This document shows, in pieces, positions 1 through 5,242 of a stretch of 16,897 bases of DNA (position 1 is the stretch's first letter; each line of letters starts with the position of its first letter). Source of the stretch: CAMCHP01 sp036835325 (lineage in GTDB: Bacteria; Bacteroidota; Bacteroidia; Flavobacteriales_D; Sanyastnellaceae); assembly GCA_036835325.1 (NCBI GenBank), contig DAITMF010000058.1, forward strand, positions 1 to 16,897, given 5' to 3'. Both the position numbers and the translations under genes were made by a program. The notes beneath the pieces are model-generated. The model made no database searches and was not told the DNA's origin. It worked only from the letters and a program-made list of their open reading frames with translations.

Positions 1-1
1 T

Positions 2-19
2 TAACCTAATGTTTTCCAT
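2..19 (-). CDS. possible 5' end of a further cassette-like gene (partial)
   Basis: After the GTTGTAAGC core at 44-52 (minus strand), an ATG at 19 opens a frame reading MENIRL before the window ends. The position matches the other cassette-like gene, whose ATG also lies about 20-25 bases after a core sequence. A second ATG at 27 hits a stop within nine codons. Only six codons are visible, so this rests on context alone and could be nothing. Confidence 0.2.
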
Positions 20-43
20 ATCAACATTCTGTTTTTTTAAATG

Positions 44-176
44 GCTTACAACGTTCAAGCATATGGCTTGTGGCGGCTCCCGAAGATATATCTTTCATTC
101 CAGGATAATTTTCATACGAAGATCATTTTTCGAATGTAAGAAAATCCCGCCATAAGCTATATGCTCTGTTGTGTGC
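44..176 (-). repeat. attC-like imperfect inverted repeat (133 nt)
   Basis: Two arms face each other. The left arm is GCTTACAAC (44-52), a 5-nt spacer (53-57) and a 19-nt block (58-76). The right arm is a 19-nt block (147-165), a 2-nt spacer (166-167) and GTTGTGTGC (168-176). The 19-nt blocks are complementary except for two A-C mismatches. The 70-nt loop can fold further (108-113 with 140-145, and 117-120 with 129-132). A paired outer box, an unequal unpaired spacer, an inner stem and a variable terminal structure are the layout of integron attC sites. The length is also in the attC range. The outer boxes do not match the classical RYYYAAC/GTTRRRY consensus exactly. On the minus strand it lies directly after the stop of the small gene ending at 183, where an attC is expected. 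It could instead be a dispersed repeat or a terminator-like structure. Confidence 0.6.
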
Positions 177-182
177 TGCCTA

Positions 183-632
183 TTATTTGCAATTATTTGG
201 AAAGTCAGGAGAGGGGGGAGCTGATGAGAATTCCGATTCGAAATCATCAAATTCTTGTTCCGATTCAATAAGATAATCTGTGTTCAAATCGCTATTTGAT
301 GGGTCTCTCAATGCATAGATTACAATGAATTGTTTGCCTATCAACGTTTCATCTTTTTGACCTATTCCGTAAGCTTTTTCTTTTTCATTGTACGCTGTTC
401 CGTCAATACTGTAATCGTATTTATATGTCGCCTTAAATGGTGAGGTATTTATCGATTCGATCGATCCAATTGCGTATCCAACATCACCGTCGTACAATTC
501 GCAAATTCTATTTTTTTCTTTTCTGCAACTCATACTGAGAACACATATAACAATAAGTGTCAAGATGGAATGGGTTTTTAACCACAAAACAGGTTTAAAG
601 TATGATGCATTTTTATCTTTCTTTTCTTTCAT
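183..632 (-). CDS. small lipoprotein-like hypothetical protein, possible gene cassette
   Basis: This is a protein of 149 residues that I do not recognise. It has a charged N-terminus and a hydrophobic segment (about residues 21-35) ending in LSMSC, with Cys36 as a possible lipidation site. The lipobox is weak because the Leu is at -4 instead of -3, so a plain membrane anchor is equally possible. The rest is polar, with a short beta-rich region (YDYSIDGTAY, then GKQFIVIYALRDP) of the kind seen in small envelope proteins, and an acidic tail. I chose the ATG at 632. The longer frame starts at a GTG (656) that lies inside the GTTGTGTGC core sequence and is unlikely. The DNA is visibly AT-rich compared with everything to the right. 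A core sequence lies 20 bases upstream and an attC-like repeat lies directly downstream, so the gene looks like one cassette of an array continuing off the left edge. Confidence 0.75.
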   Translation of the reverse strand: MKEKKDKNASYFKPVLWLKTHSILTLIVICVLSMSCRKEKNRICELYDGDVGYAIGSIESINTSPFKATYKYDYSIDGTAYNEKEKAYGIGQKDETLIGKQFIVIYALRDPSNSDLNTDYLIESEQEFDDFESEFSSAPPSPDFPNNCK

Positions 633-652
633 TGTATTGGCTCTTTCAGGTA

Positions 653-661
653 GCACACAAC
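653..661 (-). other. cassette core-like sequence GTTGTGTGC
   Basis: On the minus strand GTTGTGTGC stands 20 bases before the ATG of the small gene. It is identical to the outer box at 168-176 that closes the inverted repeat downstream of the gene, and similar to GTTGTAAGC at 44-52. Together they mark a unit of about 609 bases from core to core. It would be the junction with the preceding attC or attI if this is an integron-like array. The only candidate partner box, a reverse-strand ACAAC at 787-791, is weak. Confidence 0.45.
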
Positions 662-669
662 TCGTTTAT

Positions 670-690
670 AAATGAGGTTGAACCTCATTT
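670..690. repeat. 21-bp perfect palindrome
   Basis: AAATGAGGTT and AACCTCATTT are exact inverted copies around a single central G at 680. The palindrome lies in the non-coding stretch next to the cassette-like boundary. Both strands lack a T-tract directly after it, so it is not a normal terminator. A protein-binding operator is possible. It is bracketed by two copies of TTCAGGTAG (645-653 and 700-708). Confidence 0.5.
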
Positions 691-808
691 ACCCCCTGCT
701 TCAGGTAGGCTAAGTGATCCTTCACCTCCTTCTATCGTACTGCCAAAATACCCATTTCCCCAACACATCCTCTGTACTATACCGAGGTTGTTGAAAAATC
801 ACCCCCAA

Positions 809-840
809 CAAAAAACGCCGCAACTCTTCGCTGCGGCGTT
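809..840 (-). terminator. intrinsic terminator of the SPFH gene
   Basis: AACGCCGCA (814-822) and TGCGGCGTT (832-840) form a perfect 9-bp GC-rich stem with a 9-nt loop. On the minus strand it is followed directly by a run of T. It lies 25 bases after the stop of the SPFH gene at 865. It is the only convincing intrinsic terminator I see in the window. Confidence 0.85.
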
Positions 841-864
841 CTCACTCAAAAACTGTATGTAGCC

Positions 865-1641
865 TTACGGCGCCTCAATCATCACCGGTTGGGAGTCGTT
901 GGGGGTGATGATCACCTTCGCGTTGTTCGACTTCGCCAACTCGTTGAAGGCCTTGATGTACTCGTAACGGAGGATCTCAGGGGTCAAACCTTCAGCCAAA
1001 ATCTTCTGCGCGTCGCGTACGCCCTCGGCCTGTACCCGCATGCGGTCGGCTTCCAATCGTTCGCGCTCCAAGACAAACTGCATGCGCTGGGCTTCCTGCT
1101 CGGCGGCCAACTTGTCTTCAATGGCCTGCGTCAGCGTAGGAGGGAGGATGATGCGCTTCATCAAAACGGCATCCACAATCACGCCTTTGTCTTTCACAAT
1201 CTCGGCCATGCGCTGACGGACTTCCTCCTCAATCGTGGCCCGCATGCCGGTGTGCATGTCTTTGGCCATGAATCGGGCGCTGACGTCGGCCAGGGCCGAA
1301 CGAAACACAGGCGATATGAGGTTGGCCTCAAAGTCAGGTCCGACTTCGCGCAACAGCTGAGGCACCTTGGCCTGCTCAATGCGGTAGAGGATCGATACCT
1401 CACAACCAATCGTCAATCCTTCTTTCGAGGGAATGTCAAGCTTGATGTTGTAGTTCACATTGCGCACCGGTACCTTGATGTAGGTCGATACGAACGGATT
1501 GTAACCGCGCATGGTTTCGGTGATGGGCTCACCAACCAATCGACCGGCGCGGCGCTTCATGGCGACTTCGCCTTGCCGTACCACAACACAGCTCGGCAAC
1601 AAAATGGCTGCGCTGAGGACCAAAAGAATGAACGTTTTCAT
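865..1641 (-). CDS. SPFH/Band 7 (prohibitin-like) lipoprotein
   Basis: This 258-residue protein belongs to the SPFH/prohibitin family, whose members form membrane-bound oligomeric rings and often modulate membrane proteases or define membrane domains. The N-terminus is a lipoprotein signal with a good lipobox, LPSC, with Cys18 as the lipidated residue. The SPFH domain follows at about 20-190, including VPVRNVNYNIKLDIPSKEG and a VDAVLMKRIILP segment. An Ala/Glu/Arg/Gln-rich coiled coil follows at about 175-225 (AAEQEAQRMQFVLERER), then a conserved KAFNELAKSNNAKVIITP tail near 232-249. The family is usually held by a transmembrane helix, so a lipid anchor implies a periplasmic location. It stands alone, with its own promoter-like boxes upstream and an intrinsic terminator downstream. 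The family is sure and the exact role is unknown. Confidence 0.93.
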   Translation of the reverse strand: MKTFILLVLSAAILLPSCVVVRQGEVAMKRRAGRLVGEPITETMRGYNPFVSTYIKVPVRNVNYNIKLDIPSKEGLTIGCEVSILYRIEQAKVPQLLREVGPDFEANLISPVFRSALADVSARFMAKDMHTGMRATIEEEVRQRMAEIVKDKGVIVDAVLMKRIILPPTLTQAIEDKLAAEQEAQRMQFVLERERLEADRMRVQAEGVRDAQKILAEGLTPEILRYEYIKAFNELAKSNNAKVIITPNDSQPVMIEAP

Positions 1642-1703
1642 GGCGAATATTTTTAAAGGATTGAACGTCAGCTTCAGAGAGTATAACTATTATTTATACA
1701 ACC

Positions 1704-1733
1704 GAAAGATACATCACAACCCCATTCGTCCAA
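1704..1733 (-). promoter_or_regulatory. Bacteroidota-type promoter of the SPFH gene
   Basis: On the minus strand TTG (1731-1733) is followed after 19 bases by TATCTTTC (1704-1711). That is one mismatch from the Bacteroidota -7 consensus TAnnTTTG, at normal spacing from a -33 TTG. Transcription would start near 1697, giving a leader of about 55 bases. Confidence 0.5.
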
Positions 1734-1793
1734 TCCGAACTAACGTTCATTAGGAAGAATTAACCCTTGTTGGCAGGTTACGTCATTACATTC

Positions 1794-2312
1794 TTACAGT
1801 GCCTTGAGCGCAATCACTTGCTTGGCCTGCGTGACATTGCCGCACTGGTCTTCGGCAATCCATGTGCGGGTGACTTGGTCGTTCTCTTTGAACTCGTGGT
1901 AGTCAATCGTCACACGTTCGCCGCTGTTGTCGGTGGCCGTAACTTCGGGCACCGCCGGCAGTTGATTGGGCGATGCACTGGTGTTTTGCGGCACGCCCGA
2001 GAGCACAGGGGCCTGGGTGTCTTCAAGCTTGATGAACTGCTGGGCACTAGCAGAATTGCCGCAGCTGTCGTTAAAGGTGTAGGTGCGGACGAGCGTGCCG
2101 AGGCAGCCGCCGCTAAAGGTTTGGTCAACCACCGTTGATTCAACCGCGCCGCACGTGCTGCTGGCCGTTACGCCGGCCACGGCATCCAATTGATCGATGT
2201 TGGCCGTCACCTGCATGGGGTAGTCGTTGACGGTGATTTGGGCGGATGCGGATGTCATCCATCCAAACACCAAAAGAGAGAAGAGAAGCTTGTTCATGGC
2301 CGTATTTTTCAT
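1794..2312 (-). CDS. secreted protein with HYR-like repeats
   Basis: The protein has 172 residues, or 167 if it starts at the second ATG (2297), which places the signal peptide in a more usual position. A hydrophobic signal (NKLLFSLLVFGWMTSASAQ) ends in a typical ASA-Q cleavage site near residue 24. The mature part holds two related beta-sandwich-like segments, each ending in a cysteine motif: FNDSCGNSASAQQFI (about 80-94) followed by LEDTQAPVLSGVP, and WIAEDQCGNVTQAKQVI (about 153-169). The pattern of R-T-W/Y, D-x-CGN and D-x-x-AP-V is that of HYR-like extracellular repeats common in Bacteroidota surface proteins. There is no C-terminal sorting domain. It is divergent from the Kazal-repeat gene at 2438. 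The function is unknown; an adhesion or structural role is inference. Confidence 0.8.
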   Translation of the reverse strand: MKNTAMNKLLFSLLVFGWMTSASAQITVNDYPMQVTANIDQLDAVAGVTASSTCGAVESTVVDQTFSGGCLGTLVRTYTFNDSCGNSASAQQFIKLEDTQAPVLSGVPQNTSASPNQLPAVPEVTATDNSGERVTIDYHEFKENDQVTRTWIAEDQCGNVTQAKQVIALKAL

Positions 2313-2437
2313 GGATATAACAACAACCGTTCCGAAATATTGCCTGCGGTTGCACAGGATGCGTTTACGGGATTTTACGCGTTTCTGTTGCTGAAATTTA
2401 AAGTACCTTGCTCACAACCGCTTTATTTCTCTCTGCC

Positions 2438-3535
2438 ATGAAAAGCACCTTTGTTTCTCTCGTGCTCGCTCTGTCGTCGTTTGTCCTGTCAGCCCAGATT
2501 GTGGGCGGCGGTGATGGATGCATCGATCCGTCGCTCATTGACCCCAACGGAAGTTGTTTTGGTGTGTTCGATCCCGTTTGTGGCTGCGACGGTGTTACCT
2601 ACACCAATGAATGCTTCGCTCAACTTGCGGGCGTTGTGGCATTCGTCCCCGGTGAATGCGGCATTAGCTTCGTGCTCGGCTGCACATCTGCCGATGCATG
2701 CAATTTCAATCCGGCAGCAACGATCGACGATGGCAGCTGTCAGTTTCCTCCGTTCGGATTCGATTGCGACGGCAACTGCAACCTTGATTTGAACCAGAAC
2801 GGCTTGTGCGATTACGAAGAAGTCGTGGGCTGCACATATACCGAAGCGCTGAACTACCAGCCTGCAGCCACGCTTGACAACGGTTCCTGCCTCTTCGCCT
2901 GTGACGGCGATTTCAACGGCGATGGCAACGTTGGCGCGGCCGACCTGCTGGTGTTTTTGGCGAAGTTCGGCACTGAGTGCGAAGTCCTCGCCGAGAATGC
3001 CTGCACGATGACCACCCCGCAGGCGCACGCCAACGGTTTGCTTTGCACGGCCAACCTACCGCATGCGGTAGTGCTGTTCACCGGGACGGAACACTTGCGG
3101 TACACGGCCACCGATGCGACGTTTTGGCAGGATACGGAGTTCACGGCCCAGCTCACGGCCAACCTGCTCGATCAGGATGACCCGACACGGGGCTGGCTGC
3201 TCTCGGTAGAATTGATGGAAGCCAAAACATGGTCAGAATGGTCAACGCAAGCATTCCCGGCCAGCTACCGCGACGATTGCAACTTGGTGGGCGACAATTA
3301 CCTCGATTGGACCTACTACCTGCTTGCGCCCGGCTCGACCATGACCGGCACGGGCGCCAACGCCGGCCAGGTGCTGCAACTGGCTCATGCACCGGCCAAC
3401 AATTTTTTCGCCGCACAACTTGGTCACGGCGCCAACAACGTAAACACTGCGTATGGGGTGAGCGGTTGGTTTACCTTCTCAGGAGGTATAGGGACTGCGG
3501 CCGGAAGTTTTTATTTCGATGTTGACTGTCAGTAA
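2438..3535 (+). CDS. secreted Kazal / GCT-repeat / dockerin-like protein
   Basis: This is a 365-residue secreted protein, starting at the ATG at 2438. The longer frame from a TTG at 2408 would put ten residues before the signal peptide. The signal peptide ends VLSAQ (19-20). Domains in order: a Kazal-type protease-inhibitor fold (about 28-74, CGCDGVTYTNEC); a GCTSADACNFNPAATIDDG-SC repeat (81-101); a Cys/Asp-rich linker (108-125); a second repeat, GCT...ATLDNGSC (131-151); a dockerin-like calcium loop, DGDFNGDGNVGAADLL (156-171); and a C-terminal region (about 200-365) ending in DVDC-Q that I cannot name. That region contains WTYYLLAPGSTMTGTG and LGHGANNVNTAYGVSGWF and looks like a compact beta-domain. 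The Kazal part suggests protease binding, but this is not shown. Its stop codon abuts the stop of the convergent rluE-like gene with no gap. Confidence 0.88.
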   Translation: MKSTFVSLVLALSSFVLSAQIVGGGDGCIDPSLIDPNGSCFGVFDPVCGCDGVTYTNECFAQLAGVVAFVPGECGISFVLGCTSADACNFNPAATIDDGSCQFPPFGFDCDGNCNLDLNQNGLCDYEEVVGCTYTEALNYQPAATLDNGSCLFACDGDFNGDGNVGAADLLVFLAKFGTECEVLAENACTMTTPQAHANGLLCTANLPHAVVLFTGTEHLRYTATDATFWQDTEFTAQLTANLLDQDDPTRGWLLSVELMEAKTWSEWSTQAFPASYRDDCNLVGDNYLDWTYYLLAPGSTMTGTGANAGQVLQLAHAPANNFFAAQLGHGANNVNTAYGVSGWFTFSGGIGTAAGSFYFDVDCQ

Positions 3536-4126
3536 TTAAAAATCGCGCAAGGCCATCCGGAATTCTTGAGGCGCAAGCTCCTTCAACTCGCCCGGCTGCA
3601 TGCCGTCGAGGCCCAATGCTCCAATGCGCCAACGCACCAAGCGGAGGGTAGGCAGACCCACATTGGCCGTCATTTTGCGCACCTGGCGGTTCTTGCCTTC
3701 AATCAATTGAAGTTCAATCCAACTCGTAGGGATGCTCGCACGAAAGCGAATGGGCGGATTGCGCTCGGGCAATTCGGGCGCTTCAAAGCGCTTGGCCCGC
3801 GCCGGAAGCGTGCGGTACTTCTGGCCCTTTATGCTGAGCTCCATGGGCTGTTCGAGGCGGTGGCAGTGCGAATCGGTGGCTTCGCCTTCAACCTGCACGA
3901 GGTAGGTGCGCCAGTGCTTGCGTTTCGGACTGAGCAGCTCCATGTTGATCGCCTTGTCGTTGGTCAACAGCAAGAGGCCTTCGCTGTCAAGATCCAAGCG
4001 TCCGACGGGATATACATCTTGCTGCAGACTGATCAGGGTTTTGAGTCCCGGATTGCCATCTTCATCGGTGAACTGCGAAAGCACTCCGTAGGGCTTGTAA
4101 AACGCGTAGTATCGAAGGTTAACCAT
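3536..4126 (-). CDS. rluE: 23S rRNA pseudouridine synthase, RluE type
   Basis: This 196-residue enzyme belongs to the RsuA/RluB/E/F family and converts a uridine in rRNA to pseudouridine. RluE of E. coli acts on 23S rRNA U2457. The family start YYAFYKPYGVLSQF is at 6-19. The catalytic motif GRLDLDSEGLLLLTND is at 42-57, with Asp45 as the nucleophile. RTYLVQVEG follows at about 73-81, and the C-terminal EGKNRQVRKM motif is near 143-152. There is no N-terminal S4 domain, as in RluE and unlike RsuA/RluB. The ATG at 4126 is preceded on the minus strand by TACCTTCG, a poor promoter-like box. The gene is divergent from the beta-barrel gene. The class is sure; the target nucleotide is taken from the family. 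Confidence 0.92.
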   Translation of the reverse strand: MVNLRYYAFYKPYGVLSQFTDEDGNPGLKTLISLQQDVYPVGRLDLDSEGLLLLTNDKAINMELLSPKRKHWRTYLVQVEGEATDSHCHRLEQPMELSIKGQKYRTLPARAKRFEAPELPERNPPIRFRASIPTSWIELQLIEGKNRQVRKMTANVGLPTLRLVRWRIGALGLDGMQPGELKELAPQEFRMALRDF

Positions 4127-4182
4127 GGCGCGAAGGTACGCAGTCTTTTGCGTACGCTTCGCTGAAACTGCGATATTGCCGC

Positions 4183-5232
4183 GTGGTTCGTCGATTGCTC
4201 ATAACCCTTGCTGCCTCGCTCGCTGTTGCTGCTGTGTTCGCCCAGGAGCGCGAGAACAACTGGTTGGCGTTTCCGGTGGCCTTTCGGAGTCCGGAGACGG
4301 GCAATGGCTTTGGCGCGGCCGGGGCCTACACCTTTTACACGAACAAGGCCGACAGCGTGTCGCCGGCCTCCATCGTGCAGGCGGGCTTTGCCTTCACCGA
4401 GAAGCGGCAGTTCTTTGTGTACGCGCCCTTCCAGCTGTTCTGGGATGCCCGCCGGTGGTGGGTGCACGGCCAGGTTGAGGTGTACGATTTCAACTACCTG
4501 TTTTTCGGCGTGGGCAACGGCGATTTCTCGGCCGAGCGCTACGATACGCGCTTTGACCGCTTTCGCATCAATGTGCTTCGGCAGATTCGCAAGAACGTCT
4601 ATGTGGGGCCGCGTTTGTGGGTTGAGCACTGGCGTTTTTCGGGTTTCCGCTCCCGCGGGATGCTCGACTCAGGCACGGTTGCGGGCAGCGAGGGAGGATT
4701 GACCTTTGACCCGGGTGTGGTTTTTTTTGTGGATGGACGTGACAATGTGTTTTTCCCAACCCGCGGCCATTTGATTGAAGCGGTGACCCAGCATGCCTTC
4801 GGCGATTACAACTTTTCGAGGTACCGCTTGGATGCCCGTTTGTACACCCCGGTTGCGGATGGACTTATTTGGGCAAATCAACTGTTTGTTGACCACACAA
4901 CAGGCACGGTTCCGTTTTACCTCATGGCACAACTCGGCGGAACCGGAAGGATGCGTGGGTACTACGAAGGCCGTTTTCGCGACAAGAACGCCGTGCTCGT
5001 GCAAACCGAACTGCGGCTGAAGGTGTATCGTCGCTGGGGTTTGAACGGCTTTTGGTCAACCGGCACTGTAGGTGCGCAGCTTTCAGACTTGACCGAAACG
5101 CCTTACCGCAATGCAGGTGGCGCAGGCCTGCGCTTCACAGCCGATCGCAAGAAGAACTTGAACCTTCGTTTGGATGCCGCTTGGGGCCGCGGTTCATCGG
5201 GTTTGTATTTTACGGTAGGGGAGGCGTTTTGA
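4183..5232 (+). CDS. outer-membrane Omp85-type beta-barrel (Bac_surface_Ag) protein
   Basis: This is a 349-residue outer-membrane protein. A signal peptide (1-20, AAVFA-Q) is followed directly by amphipathic beta strands and a C-terminal Phe, typical of barrels assembled by the BAM machinery. Omp85-superfamily marks are DGRDNVFFPTRG (184-195), GGTGRMRGYYEGRFRDKN (252-269, with the conserved RGY and RFRD) and GGAGLRF (312-318). BamA and TamA carry N-terminal POTRA domains, which are absent here, so this is a barrel-only member. It starts at a GTG (4183), with no good Shine-Dalgarno, as is common in this phylum. It converges with the capD-like gene, with ten bases between stop codons. The substrate or role is unknown; transport or surface-lipid handling is only a guess. 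Confidence 0.85.
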   Translation: MVRRLLITLAASLAVAAVFAQERENNWLAFPVAFRSPETGNGFGAAGAYTFYTNKADSVSPASIVQAGFAFTEKRQFFVYAPFQLFWDARRWWVHGQVEVYDFNYLFFGVGNGDFSAERYDTRFDRFRINVLRQIRKNVYVGPRLWVEHWRFSGFRSRGMLDSGTVAGSEGGLTFDPGVVFFVDGRDNVFFPTRGHLIEAVTQHAFGDYNFSRYRLDARLYTPVADGLIWANQLFVDHTTGTVPFYLMAQLGGTGRMRGYYEGRFRDKNAVLVQTELRLKVYRRWGLNGFWSTGTVGAQLSDLTETPYRNAGGAGLRFTADRKKNLNLRLDAAWGRGSSGLYFTVGEAF

Positions 5233-5242
5233 GCGGCATGGC

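Noticed and set aside
633..656. GTG start extending the cassette-like protein by eight residues
   Set aside because: The GTG lies inside the conserved GTTGTGTGC core. The ATG at 632 is the natural start after the core.
602..862. Open frame of 86 codons on the plus strand
   Set aside because: It overlaps the 5' end of the small minus-strand gene and runs through the palindrome and the intrinsic terminator. It has no recognisable domain, and its N-terminal hydrophobicity comes from AT-rich DNA.
889..1656. Open frame of 255 codons opposite the SPFH gene
   Set aside because: It is antisense to a well supported gene. The His/Arg/Val-rich, domain-free translation is a typical shadow.
2408..2437. 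TTG start extending the Kazal-repeat protein by ten residues
   Set aside because: The ATG at 2438 gives a standard signal peptide (MKSTFVSLVLALSS). The extension would place extra residues in front of it.
4033..4629. Open frame of 198 codons on the minus strand over the start of the barrel gene
   Set aside because: It overlaps both rluE and the barrel gene in other frames and shows no domain. Both overlapped genes have clear family motifs.
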